Shown piece by piece: positions 47,362-58,106 of a stretch of DNA of 64,000 bases. Made by a program: the position numbers and the translations under genes. The stretch covers positions 15,693,798-15,757,797 of the forward strand of contig NC_134837.1 in the NCBI RefSeq assembly GCF_004210375.1, written 5' to 3'. Positions within the stretch are counted from its first letter, which is position 1. The number at the start of each line of letters is the position of its first letter. The notes under the pieces are model-generated. The model was given only the letters and a program-made list of their open reading frames with translations, was not told where the DNA came from and did no database searches. This DNA comes from Tachypleus tridentatus. Taxonomy: Eukaryota > Arthropoda > Merostomata > Xiphosura > Limulidae.

Positions 47362-49291
47362 AGCGTTAAAACGTTGAAGAACAAGCGTATAAGTACAATA
47401 ACAGTAAAACGTTGAAGAACAAACGTATAAGCACAATAACAGTAAAACGTTGAAGAACAAACGTATAAGCACAATAACAGTAAAACGTTGAAGAACAAGC
47501 GTATAAGCACAATAACAGTAAAACGTTGAAGATCAAGCGTATAAGTACAATAACAGTAAAACATTGAAGAACAAACGTATAAGTACAATAACGTTAAAAC
47601 GTTGAAGAACAAGCGTATAAGTACAATAACAGTAAAACGTTGATGAACAAACGTATAAGCACAATAACAGTAAAACGTTGAAGAACAAACGTATAAGCAC
47701 AATAACAGTAAAACGTTGAAGAACAAGCGTATAAGCACAATAACAGTAAAACGTTGAAGAACAAACGTATAAGCACAATTACAGTAAAACGTTGAAGAAC
47801 AAACGTATAAGCACAATAACAGTAAAACGTTGAAGAACAAACGTATAAGCACAATAACAGTAAAACGTTGAAGATCAAGCGTATAAGTACAATAACAGTA
47901 ACACATTGAAGAACAAACGTATAAGTACAATAACAGTAAAACGTTGAAGAACAAGCGTATAAGTACAATAACAGTAAAACGTTGAAGAACAAACGTATAA
48001 GCACAATTACAGTAAAACGTTGAAGATCAAGCGTATAAGTACAATAACAGTAAAACGTTGAAGAACAAGCGTATAAGTACAATAACAGTAAAACGTTGAA
48101 GAACAAGCGTATAAGCACAATAACAGTAAAACGTTGAAGAACAAGCGTATAAGCACAATAACAGTAAAACGTTGAAGAACAAGCGTATAAGTACAATAAC
48201 AGTAAAACGTTGAAGAACAAGCGTATAAGTACAATAACAGTAAAACGTTGAAGAACAAGCGTATAAGCACAATAACAGTAAAACGTTGAAGAACAAGCGT
48301 ATAAGTACAATAACAGTAAAACGTTGAAGAACAAGCGTATAAGCACAATAACAGTAAAACGTTGAAGAACAAGCGTATAAGCACAATAACAGTAAAACGT
48401 TGAAGAACAAGCGTATAAGCACAATAACAGTAAAACGTTGAAGAACAAGCGTATAAGCACAATAACAGTAACACATTGAAGATCAAGCGTATAAGCACAA
48501 GTAAAAGTTAACAACGTATAAGTACAATAACAATAAAACGTTGAAGAACAAGCGTATAAGTACAATAACAGTAAAACGTTGAAGAACAAGCGTATAAGCA
48601 CAATAACAGTAACACATTGAGGATCAAGCGTATAAGTACAATAACAGTAAAACGTTGAAGAACAAGCGTATAAGTACAATAACAGTAACACATTGAAGAA
48701 CAAGCGTATAAGCACAATAACAGTAAAACGTTGAAGAACAAGCGTATAAGTACAATAACAGTAAAACGTTGAAGAACAAGCGTATAAGTACAATAACAGT
48801 AAAACGTTGAAGAACAAGCGTATAAGTACAATAACAGTAAAACGTTGAAGAACAAGCGTATAAGTACAATAACAGTAAAACGTTGAAGAACAAGCGTATA
48901 AGTACAATAACAGTAAAACGTTGAAGAACAAGCGTATAAGTACAATAACAGTAAAACGTTGAAGAACAAGCGTATAAGCACAATAACAGTAAAACGTTGA
49001 AGAACAAACGTATAAGCACAATAACAGTAAAACGTTGAAGAACAAGCGTATAAGCACAATAACAGTAAAACGTTGAAGAACAAACGTATAAGCACAATAA
49101 CAGTAAAACGTTGAAGAACAAACGTATAAGCACAATAACAGTAAAACGTTGAAGATCAAGCGTATAAGCACAATAACAGTAAAACGTTGAGGAACAAGCG
49201 TATAAGCACAATAACAGTAAAACGTTGAAGAACAAACGTATAAGCACAATTACAGTAAAACGTTGAAGAACAAGCGTATAAGTACAATAAC
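47362..49291 (-). repeat. 38-bp minisatellite, about 51 units
   Basis: The plus-strand unit reads AACGTTGAAGAACAAGCG, then TATAAGCACAATAACAGTAA. Two-state sites are AAGCG/AAACG and AGCACAA/AGTACAA; rarer forms are GATCAAG, AATTACAG and AACACATTG. The consensus on the minus strand has no stop word, and 38 is not a multiple of three. All three minus frames are therefore open except where GATCA or AATTA variants create a stop, giving apparent proteins of up to 551 codons with Cys/Tyr/Leu-rich repeats. I regard these as artefacts. A shortened unit lies near 48,495-48,515. Confidence 0.97.
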
Positions 49292-49470
49292 GGGGAAACG
49301 CTTGAAAACAAATATTTTCTTACAGCAACTACAAAGCGTTGGAAGACAGTGAACTCAGTAAAATAACTGTTAAACTTGTGCTGGGGCGCAAACTTTCCGT
49401 CGCAGTAACTGTATAAATGTTGGTAAACAAACATTTCAATAAATTAGCGGTAAAACACGAATTCCCAGTT
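49292..49470. repeat. decayed right edge of the 38-bp minisatellite
   Basis: Units such as CGCTTGAAAACAAATATTTTC and AAATGTTGGTAAACAAACATTTC continue with growing divergence and irregular spacing. They mirror the left edge. Confidence 0.6.
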
Positions 49471-49758
49471 TTTCAGGACCACCCAGAACATTCTCTATCC
49501 TGAGTGAGACCCCCACACAATGAGTCTATTGATTTTAAGTATATTAAAAGTATTTTGAATCCCATTGCTCCCCTGACACTATCATCCATCCTTGGTGGTC
49601 CGTCACACCGGTTTTGTAACCCCAGAAGCAAAGAATTGGATAACAAACCAGAACTTGAACTGTAAGGTTTTGTTCACTTTACCAGTTACAATTGTAACAC
49701 TCAGTACTTGTTTGTATTAGTTTACCCTAATACACTATGAATTATTATTAATATTATA

Positions 49759-49876
49759 GTCCCCCACAATGGCTCCGTGGCAAAGTATGCAGGCTTACCA
49801 TGCTAAAAATCAACTTTCGATACGCGTATTGGACAGAGCATAGACATTGTGTAACTTTGTACTTGACAGCAACCAA
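49759..49876 (+). mobile_element. SINE family B, diverged
   Basis: CACAATGGCTCCGTGGCAAAG, GGCTTACCATGCTAAAAATC and TTTCGATACGCGTATTGG keep family order. The tail is GTGTAACTTTGTACTTGACAG. TATTAATAT-type sequence lies on both sides, but the duplication is uncertain in AT-rich DNA. Confidence 0.75.
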
Positions 49877-49951
49877 ACTATTAATATAATATAAACTAGG
49901 ACGAGACTGTTATTTTATTTAATACTAGCTTATGAAGAGGATTGTTCTTAC

Positions 49952-50027
49952 CTTTAGCTTTGACTCCTTGCATAAGAATCCAACAACAAGAGGTAAGTAG
50001 CAACAGGAAGTAGTGAAGACTAGACAT
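49952..50027 (-). CDS. candidate first coding exon: signal peptide of an unidentified secreted or membrane protein
   Basis: On the minus strand an ATG (50,027-50,025) opens a 25-codon segment that starts MSSLHYFLLLLTSCC and ends GVKAK. It has a short polar start, a Leu-rich hydrophobic core and small residues before a likely signal-peptidase site near VKA. The coding segment ends in AAAG|GTAAGA, a good 5' splice site with the intron beginning at 49,951. The intron phase is 1, common after signal-peptide exons. An in-frame TAG lies five codons upstream of the ATG, and the -3 base is A, so the start is well defined. The upstream DNA is CpG-rich, unlike most of the window. I cannot identify the protein, because the mature part would lie in later exons that I could not find. 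The satellite DNA to the left would fall in the first intron or beyond. A chance hydrophobic stretch cannot be excluded. Confidence 0.6.
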
Positions 50028-50039
50028 GATGAGGACTGA

Positions 50040-50850
50040 CTAACATTGACAGTTTCCTTTTCTTCCCGCGTAATTAACGTTTCGTTTAGCTGCTCGATGT
50101 CCACTCTGTTATCCCCGGCTTAAGGTCATTCTAATAATCCTTTCGTTATAATTCTTGATTTTTTTAAAGTGTTTCTTTAATAAGCAGTCATATGCGTGGA
50201 TCTACTACCGCGACGTGCTTGCTAGTTAGTCTTCTGTCTTGCCAAGAATGCTGGAAGTTGCTGCGTAGCTCGCTCATCGCGTCCTGAGTCGGACGCGTTC
50301 TTCGCAATAGTAACCGCAAATACTTATCGTTGAGTGGCGCTGTAGCACAGGGCACGTGGTATATTGTCCGATTAAACTTTGAAGCAAAATTTGAATTTGC
50401 CCGCCAGAGAAATACCCAGGCGGTAGTTTCGGAAACTGAATAATTGAATATAAGGGTATTCGTATAGATGTCGCTATAATTTAAGATAACCGATGGTTTT
50501 CCATGGTTTTAAAACAAATTACCTTGTTATAACTTGACAAAAAATCTTACTGTGTTTTACTAATTCTTTAGACGAAATAGGTGATAGAAACTGAACGTTT
50601 GGCTCGCAATACGTTCACAATTACGAAGAAGTAACCACAGACAAAGTGCAAAAAACGAAAAGCGAATGGCACATGAGAATTGTCACTTGAACTTCGATAA
50701 GATGCAAGGAAACATGAAATTGAGTGAGTGTGTGTGCCGCCGCTAGGTATCATGGGACAAAAATGACCCCGCGCAGTCGTAGAACACTCGTAATGTTATT
50801 CGGCGCTCCCGGATAGCGTACCGGAGAAAATAAGCCGGCTGTTTGTTAGT
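50040..50850 (-). promoter_or_regulatory. CpG-rich putative promoter / 5' UTR region
   Basis: CG dinucleotides are far denser here than in the surrounding AT-rich DNA, especially at 50,200-50,350 (ACCGCGACGTGC, GAGTCGGACGCG) and 50,755-50,835 (CCCCGCGCAG, CGGCGCTCCCGG). A palindromic E-box CACGTG lies near 50,354, and an arthropod initiator-like TCAGTC lies 10-15 bp upstream of the minus-strand ATG. No clear TATA box was seen. Its position directly upstream of the signal-peptide exon supports a promoter role, but no transcription evidence is available from sequence alone. Confidence 0.4.
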
Positions 50851-50900
50851 TGGAAGCGCCAGTGGATCAGCGTGGTCCTGCACAGAGGACCAAAAGAGGG

Positions 50901-50958
50901 ATGCTGTACATCAGATGGTTCTGTCGTCTTCTTCTTCCTACCTTGCTGGTTTTTGTGG
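50901..50958 (+). CDS. weak candidate first exon on the plus strand (signal-peptide-like)
   Basis: ATG at 50,901 opens 19 codons (starts MLYIRWFCRLLLPTLLVFV), a signal-anchor-like sequence. A donor-like GTG|G|GTAGGT would start an intron at 50,959, also in phase 1. An in-frame TAG lies at 50,847-50,849. The TSD of a family C SINE begins one base into the donor, so the SINE lies just inside the putative intron. Without the splice the frame closes at 50,998 after 32 codons. The run of CTTCTTCTTCC makes a chance hydrophobic reading likely. If real, it would be divergent to the 50.0-kb exon and share the CpG-rich region. Confidence 0.2.
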
Positions 50959-50968
50959 GTAGGTCTCA

Positions 50969-51099
50969 TGTATGTGTGTGTGTGATTTTCTAATAGCAAA
51001 GCTACATCGGGCTATCTGCTGAGCATACCGAGGGGAATCGAACCCCTGATTTTAGCGTTGTAAATCCGTAGACTTACCGCTGTATCAGCGAGGGACTGA
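50969..51099 (-). mobile_element. SINE family C, full length, 9-bp TSD
   Basis: The minus strand reads GTCCCTCGCTGATACAGCGG, then AAGTCTACGGATTTACAACG, a B-box-like GGGTTCGATTCCCC, and a tail GATAGCCCGATGTAGC followed by TTTGCTATTAG. TAGGTCTCA at 50,960-50,968 recurs at 51,100-51,108. This is the best-preserved family C copy. Confidence 0.92.
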
Positions 51100-51304
51100 T
51101 AGGTCTCACAACGTATTTTATAACATCAACACATGTTAACTTTGGTTTCCGTGATAGTGTCATTTTTCTCATGCTAACTTTAAAAATAACGATAGTGAAT
51201 GTCAGAATTTAAGGAACAGTACGAACACCAAACAAACGTATGTTTGAAGTAACCTCATAACCTTTACAAACAAAATTTCTAACCTTTTTACCTAGTTATC
51301 TTAG

Positions 51305-51535
51305 TAAGACTGGGCGAAGCGTGGCCCAGTAATTATTGGGTCAGGTTATGAATCCCAAGACTTTCTCGATCGCGATCCGTTGTTATGAAAACGCGTTATG
51401 CATTTTGGGACATTCGTGCGCTATAAAAGTAGCTGTCAAATCCTACTATTCGATCTGATAAAAATAGTCCCAGAATTGGCTATCGATGATGCGTTTAGGC
51501 AGATAAATTATCCGAGTTACTTTGTTTACTAACAA
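51305..51535 (+). mobile_element. possible SINE family D, diverged
   Basis: Starts with a tRNA-like GGGCGAAGCGTGGCCCAG. It continues with GGGACATTCGTGCGCTATA, then CCTACTATTCGATCTGATAA and AATAGTCCCAGAATTGGC, which parallels the order of the 62,096 element and, more distantly, the family A body (CCACTATTCGTTGGTAAAAG, CCAAGAGTTGGC). Confidence 0.45.
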
Positions 51536-52000
51536 TTAAATAGCGTTTGCAACAAAGAAGTCGGTCATCACTAGGTCATCTAACACAATCAACATATTTT
51601 AGTGGCTAACGAATACAACCTGAGCTTAAGGACCTAAAACTAATTTAAATTCTTTTATATTTGATAAACTAAGCATTATTATAAACTAGCAAGTGGATGT
51701 TAAATGGCAGTTGTATAATTTTCAACGTAGCATTGTTTTTATCGTGTGAACGTTAGACGAACTAAATTATTAAACTATCCGTTGCTTATGTCAGGAAGGC
51801 TGTTATTTTATAGCTAATTTCTGTCAAAACAGGTGTTATTTTCTTATGTCAATAGTTATACGTTACAGCCATCTTTATAGTAAATCATGTTGAGAAATGT
51901 AATATGGACAAATTATAATAACTTTTAATTTTATCAAGGTTAAGTCAGGTTACACATATATTAATTCAGACGAACCATCTAGTGATTTCGAGATTTTTTT
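51536..52000. other. AT-rich interval, nothing recognised
   Basis: No supported feature. Confidence 0.35.
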
Positions 52001-52002
52001 TC

Positions 52003-52122
52003 GTTAGAACTTAAGCACAGAGATGCACAATGAGTTATCTTTTCTCTACCCGCCACGGGTATCGAGATCCGGCTTCTAGCGTTGTAAGTCCGCAGACATA
52101 CATCTCTGCACTAAAGGGCCTA
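52003..52122 (-). mobile_element. SINE family B
   Basis: The reverse tail (TTAGAACTTAAGCACAGAG) is followed by CTACCCGCCACGGGTATCG and GCGTTGTAAGTCCGCAGAC, ending at AAAGGGCC. Order and content match the 13.2-kb copy. Confidence 0.82.
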
Positions 52123-52295
52123 TCTTAACCTTCTAATTGTTTTATTACTCTGCTCACTTTCTTAAGTTAAAACATTCCAATTCAACACATATTATTACAC
52201 TTTACTGCCCATAATGGATAAAATCAGCAAACCCAATCTCAGTTTCATGCTTACCTAAACAGACCTAAAACAATGCTATAAAAACTGTTTTTTGC

Positions 52296-52560
52296 ACAGG
52301 ATGGCCAGGTGGTTAAGACACTCGACTTATAATCTGAGGGTCGCGGGTTTGAATCCCCGTCACACCAAGCATTCTAGCCCTTTCAGCCTTGGGGGCGTTA
52401 TAAAGTAAAGGTCAATCTCACTATTCGTAGGTAAAAAAGTAGCCCAAGAGTTAGCGGTGAGTGGTCATGACTAGCTGCCTTCTCTCTCGTCTTACACTGC
52501 TAAATTATGGACGGCTAGCGCAGATAGCCCTCGTGTAGCTTTGTGAGAAATTCAAAACAA
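52296..52560 (+). mobile_element. SINE family A
   Basis: Forward copy from GCACAGGATGGCCAGGTGG to GTGAGAAATTCAAAACAAGG. It has a well-preserved B box (GGGTTTGAATCCCC) and lacks the long AAAC tail. Confidence 0.92.
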
Positions 52561-52837
52561 GGAATCAAATGATTTTTAGATAACATTTCTCTATCAAGAA
52601 ATCCGATCTGGTCAAAAGGGTATTGTGAAAAACCACTTAACCAACATCACTTTACTTGATGATGTCCATATAAGTGGTCAGAAAGTTCTTATAAAGTTTA
52701 AAGAATAAATAAATAATAATCCACTCACAATCCACTGTATCTCAGGATTCTTATCATTATCCTTAACTTGTACAGAATTATGACACAAGTTATTCTTTTT
52801 ATATTATTTGATACACACTAAACGTAGTGTATTTATA

Positions 52838-53077
52838 CAGGGTGTTTGGAAAGTTACTGTGCACTTATATATTTACTAACAGACATGTTTCAATATAGAA
52901 TACTGGAGGTAAATATGAATGACAGTTATAAACAATGTTGAAAGTGACCCCCGTTGGGATCAGTACAGGCTTGGATCCTTCTTATTTTGTTTCTACACAC
53001 CGCTATCAGTTGCTGGCTTGAAATCGACTGAACAAAATATGATTACAAAACTGCACAGTGACTTTCCGAACACCCTG
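52838..53077. mobile_element. 240-bp mariner/Tc1-type MITE, copy 2
   Basis: The same length, ends and internal sequence as the 45-kb copy. The ends are CAGGGTGTTTGGAAAG and CTTTCCGAACACCCTG, with flanking TA at 52,836-52,837 and 53,078-53,079. About 17 substitutions separate the copies by eye, including GATCCCCACTGG versus GACCCCCGTTGG. Confidence 0.92.
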
Positions 53078-53157
53078 TATATGATTTTAAACTAATTTTT
53101 TTAAAGAGCTCTGAAAGATTTTTAATGTCCTAGGCTTATATCTATTTTTATCAATAC

Positions 53158-53416
53158 ATTTGTTTTTGGATTTTGTGCAAAGCTACATTAGGGCTATCTG
53201 CGCTAACTGTCCATACTTTAGTAGTGTAAGACTAGAGGGAAAGCAGATAGTCATCACTAACCACCGCCAACTCTTGGAATATTCTTTTACCAAAGAATAA
53301 TGAGATTGACCGTCACATTATAATGCGTCCACGGCAGAAAGGGGTGTGACGAGGATTCGAACCCTCAACTCACAGATTACGAGTCAAGCGTCTTAACCAC
53401 CTGGCCATGCCGGTCC
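53158..53416 (-). mobile_element. SINE family A, moderately diverged
   Basis: Reverse copy from ATTTGTTTTTGGATTTTG to CCATGCCGGTCC. It lacks about 15 bp around the GGGCGAGCATGTTTG segment (53,338). Confidence 0.9.
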
Positions 53417-53531
53417 TTTTTTATTAATAAAACCAATGCTATTAATATTTATGTCTCATAAATCAAATCTAGACCAGTAAATCTTCTGTTAAACATTGTA
53501 TCTTGTAGATGGTACGGTAGATAAAGTCTTA

Positions 53532-53760
53532 TTTGACTAGAAATAACTTACAATCAAAGTTGTCCTTCAACTGGCGTTTCTGTTAATACACTTTCTATAA
53601 ATCTGGAGGAAATTTGACAAATGGATTGTTAAGGTTACTTATGTTTGACTAGAAATAACTTACAATCGAAGTTGTCCTGCAACTAACGTTTCTGTTAATA
53701 AACTTTCTATAAATCTGAAGGAAATTTAACAAATGAATTTTTAAGGTTACTTTTGTTTGA
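53532..53760. repeat. tandem duplication, period 112 bp, two copies
   Basis: TTTGACTAGAAATAACTTAC starts at 53,532 and again at 53,644. Both copies continue through AAGTTGTCCT(T/G)CAACT, ACTTTCTATAAATCTG and TTAAGGTTACTT, with only scattered differences. Confidence 0.9.
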
Positions 53761-53869
53761 TTTGTTTGAATTGACGTTCTTTAATTCGTATCTTCAGAAA
53801 CTTATACATAAATCATCTGGGTGATTTAGTTACTGTGTTCTGCGCCATCTTTAATTTTGTATTTTAGAA

Positions 53870-54610
53870 CTAGTTGACGGAAACATTGGTTTAATATTCA
53901 TATTGTATGTCGTAGCAAATAAGCAATGAAACATGAAATTAATATTAATATTACATGTCGTAACTAAGAAACAATGAAACGTGTGTTGAATATTAATGTT
54001 AGATGTTGTAACTAAGAAACAATGAAACATAGGGTAAATATTAATGTTGGATGTTGTAACTAAGAAACAATGAAACATGGGGTAAATATTAATGTTGGAT
54101 GTTGTAACTAAGAAACAATGAAACATGGGGTAAATATTAATGTTAAATGTTGTAACTAAAATCAATGAAACGTGTAATGAATGTTAATGCTCTATGTCGT
54201 AACTAAGAAACAATGAAACGTAATGAATGTTAATGCTATATGTCGTAACTAAGAAACAATCAAACATGTAGTGAATGTTAATGCTATGTGTCGTAACTAA
54301 GAAACAATGAAACATGTAGTGAATGTTAATGCTATATGTCGTAACTAAGAAACAATGAAACATGTAGTGAATGTTAATGCTATATGTCGTAACTAAGAAA
54401 CAATGAAACATGTAATGAATGTTAATGCTATATGTCGTAACTAAGAAACAATCAAACATGGGATGAATATTATTATTATATGTCGTAACTAAGAGACAAT
54501 GAAACATAGGGAAAAATATTAATGTTAGATGGTGTAACAAAGAAACAATGAAATATATATATTCATGTTGTTGTAGCAAAGACAATAAAATGACAAGTGA
54601 ATGTTAATGT
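53870..54610. repeat. 48-bp minisatellite, about 15 units
   Basis: The unit contains GTAACTAAGAAACAATGAAAC, then ATGTAGTGAATGTTAATGC and TATATGTC. Successive GAAACAATG words at 54,253, 54,301 and 54,349 give the 48-bp period. Because 48 is divisible by three, one minus-strand frame stays open (104 and 133 codons); this is a repeat effect. The outer units are less regular. Confidence 0.93.
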
Positions 54611-55010
54611 TGGTGGTTGTAGAAAAGTGAAAGTAGTTAGTTGTTGTTGTGTTGAATCATGCAACTTGTGACTGTTAACTACATATTGCAACAATCTGAT
54701 ATTCCATGTTTAGAACGACTCTTTTCGTTTTTAACCCAACATCTTTTGATCTATTTATGATGTTACCTTTGTTCTTTGTGGATCTTAACCGGTAACTGTT
54801 GTTGTTTATCCAATGAGATGTATCAAATGATGTCTTCATGTTTAACTCGGGAGGTCTCGCCTGAAATAATTAACAGATTATCAAAGCAAAGGGATCATTT
54901 CAACGTCAAAGTTGAGGTTAAGTGTCACATAATAGGTCACGTCAGCGCACATGACCTTTGTTGAGTTCTGTTGTTCAATAAACAGTTTCTTAAAGCGGTT
55001 GCAATAGCTC
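54611..55010. other. interval, nothing recognised
   Basis: A 62-codon plus-strand open stretch (54,776-54,964) shows no domain. No repeat family was recognised. Confidence 0.35.
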
Positions 55011-55149
55011 ATTGTAGTAGTTATTCTGAGTTATTTCTTCGAATTCTGGGTCTCAGATTTAGAATCTGTTATTTCTTCGCTTTCTGAGTTTCAAACAGTA
55101 ATTTCTTTGTCTTTTCGAGTCATGAAATTAGATTTGTTGTTTTTGTTCT
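55011..55149. repeat. decayed left edge of the 30-bp minisatellite
   Basis: ATTTCTTCG(A/C)(A/T)TTCTG and TTTCTTTGTC(T) units with irregular spacing lead into the regular array. Confidence 0.55.
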
Positions 55150-57610
55150 TTTCGAACCTCAAAAGCAGACTTATTTACTTCTTCAGTCTCAAAGGTAAAC
55201 TTAGTTACTTCTTTAATCTCAAAGGTAGACTTAGTTACTTCTTCAGTCTAAAAGGTAGACTTAGTTACTTCTTCAGTCTAAAAAGTAGACTTATGTACTT
55301 CTTCAGTCTAAAAGGTAGACTTAGTTACTTCTTTAATCTCAAAGGTAGACTTATTTACTTCTTTAATCTCAAAGGTAGACTTATTTACTTCTTCAGTCTA
55401 AAAGGTAGGCTTATTTACTTCTTCAGTCTAAAAGGTAGACTTATTTACTTCTTCAGTCTAAAGGTAGACTTAGTTACTTCTTCAGTCTAAAGGTAGACTT
55501 AGTTACTTCTTCAGTCTAAAGGTAGACTTAGTTACTTCTTCAATCTAAAGGTAGACTTAGTTACTTCTTTAATCTCAAAGGTAGACTTATTTACTTCTTT
55601 AATCTCAAAGGTAGACTTATTTACTTCTTCAGTCTAAAAGGTAGACTTATTTACTTCTTCAGTCTGAAAGGTAGACTTAGTTACTTCTTCAGTCTAAAAG
55701 GTAGACTTAGTTACTTCTTCAGTCTAAAAGGTAGGCTTATTTACTTCTTCAGTCTAAAAGGTAGGCTTATTTACTTCTTCAGTCTAAAAGGTAGACTTAT
55801 TTACTTCTTCAGTCTAAAAGGTAGACTTAGTTACTTCTTCAGTCTAAAAGGTAGACTTAGTTACTTCTTTAATCTCAAAGGTAGACTTAGTTACTTCTTT
55901 AATCTCAAAGGTAGACTTATTTACTTCTTCAGTCTAAAAGGTAGACTTAGTTACTTCTTTAACCTCAAAGGTAGACTAAGTTACTTCTTTAATCTCAAAG
56001 GTAGACTTATTTACTTCTTCAGTCTCAAAGGTAGACTTAGATACTTCTTTAATCTCAAAGGTAGACTTATTTACTTCTTCAGTCTAAAAGGTAGACTTAG
56101 TTACTTCTTCAGTCTAAAAGGTAGACTTAGTTACTTCTTCAGTCTAAAGGTAGACTTATTTACTTCTTCAGTCTAAAAGGTAGACTTATTTACTTCTTCA
56201 GTCTCAAAGGTAGACTTAGATACTTCTTTAATCTCAAAGGTAGACTTAGTTACTTCTTCAGCCTAAAAGGTAGGCTTATTTACTTCTTCAGTATAAAAGG
56301 TAGACTTATTTACTTCTTCAGTCTAAAAGGTAGACTTAGTTACTTCTTCAGTCTAAAAGGTAGACTTAGTTACTTCTTCAGTCTAAAAGGTAGACTTAGT
56401 TACTTCTTTAATCTCAAAGGTAGACTTATTTACTTCTTTAATCTCAAAGGTAGACTTATTTACTTCTTCAGTCTAAAAGGTAGACTTATTTACTTCTTCA
56501 GTCTGAAAGGTAGACTTAGTTACTTCTTCAGTCTAAAAGGTAGACTTAGTTACTTCTTCAGTCTAAAGGTAGGCTTATTTACTTCTTCAGTCAAAGGTAG
56601 ACTTATTTACTTCTTCAGTCTAAAAGGTAGACTTAGTTACTTCTTCAATCTAAAAGGTAGACTTATTTACTTCTTCAATCCAAAAGGTAGACTTATTTAC
56701 TTCTTCAGTCTCAAAGGTAGACTTAGATACTTCTTTAATCTCAAAGGTAGACTTATTTACTTCTTCAGTCTAAAAGGTAGACTTAGTTACTTCTTCAGTC
56801 TAAGAGGTAGACTTAGTTACTTCTTTAATCTCAAAGGTAGACTTATTTACTTCTTCAGTCTAAAAGGAAGGCTTATTTACTTCTTCAGTCTGAAAGGTAG
56901 ACTTAGTTACTTCTTCAATCTAAAAGGTAGGCTTATTTACTTCTTCAGTATAAAAGGTAGACTTATTTACTTCTTCAGTCTAAAAGGTAGACTTAGTTAC
57001 TTCTTCAGTCTAAGAGGTAGACTTAGTTACTTCTTCAGTCTAAAAGGTAGACTTAGTTACTTCTTCAGTCTAAAAGGTAGATTTAGTTACTTCTTTAATC
57101 TCAAAGGTAGACTTATTTAATTCTTTAATCTCAAAGGTAGACTTATTTACTTCTTCAGTCTAAAAGGTAGACTTATTTACTTCTTCAGTCTGAAAGGTAG
57201 ACTAAGTTACTTCTTCAGTCTAAAAGGTAGGCTTATTTACTTCTTCAGTCTAAAAGGTAGACTTATTTACTTCTTCAGTCTAAAAGGTAGACTTAGTTAC
57301 TTCTTCAATCTAAAAGGTAGACTTATTTACTTCTTCAGTCTAAAAGGTAGACTTATTTACTTCTTCAATCTAAAAGGTAGACTTATTTACTTCTTCAGTC
57401 TCAAAGACAGACTTATTTACCTCTTCAGTCTCAAAGGTAGACTTAGTTACTTCTTTAATCTCAAAGGTAGACTTAGTTACTTCTTCAGTCTCAAAGACAG
57501 ACTTATTTACATCTTCAGTCTCAAAGGTAGACTTAGTTACTTCTTTAATCTCAAAGGTAGACTTATTTACTTCTTTAGTCTTTAAGTTTAACTATCTTAC
57601 TTCTTCTGTT
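55150..57610 (+). repeat. 30-bp minisatellite, about 80 units, with higher-order structure
   Basis: The unit reads CTTA(G/T)TTACTTCTTCAGTC, then TAAAAGGTAGA. Two common sub-types are CAGTCTAAAAGG and TAATCTCAAAGG, and some units are 29 bp. A four-unit phrase (two TAATCTCAAAGG units, one CAGTCTAAAAGG unit, one CAGTCTGAAAGG unit) recurs with its last unit at 55,661, 56,500 and 57,186. This shows duplication of 23-28-unit segments. The plus-strand open frame at 55,107-55,490 is a ten-residue repeat artefact. Confidence 0.97.
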
Positions 57611-58100
57611 TCGAATTTTGAAGCCTTAATACGAGGCCTACACAGTTTTAGAATCTTTTGTTGACTCTTTGATAACGAAAGAGTTTTCCCTCTCTCTCCA
57701 AAACGTTTATTTGTAAGACATACTTTAAAGTGATTATTTTTTCTTTTTTCTTATTTTACGACCTTATAACCGGGAACTATATGAAAATCGATAGTTAGAT
57801 GTACTTCTAACATTTTATATATTTTTACAGACACTTTTATGTGCTTCATTGTGTGCATAATGCGGAATGGAATCGAACATGAAAACAGTTACTTTTCCTG
57901 GTATTTTAGTTTTCAACTCATGTTACTTCGAATAGTGTATTATTTTTAACAAACATCTTGCGTTTCCTTAATTGTACAGCGTTATCCGTACAGGACCAAA
58001 GTGCATGGGATAGATATAATTAAATGGAATTTCTTTGACGGTTTAATTTTATGCATGACTGTTTAAACAGCAAATTAATCTGTTTTCACACATTTCGTTA
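57611..58100. other. AT-rich interval, nothing recognised
   Basis: No supported feature. Confidence 0.35.
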
Positions 58101-58106
58101 ATTTGT

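Noticed and set aside
47268-49434. Cys/Tyr/Leu-rich repetitive protein on the minus strand
   Set aside because: Same cause: a 38-bp unit without stop words on that strand. Stops fall only where particular unit variants occur.
53851-54585. Minus-strand proteins with a 16-residue repeat
   Set aside because: A 48-bp tandem repeat keeps one frame open. There is no independent evidence of coding.
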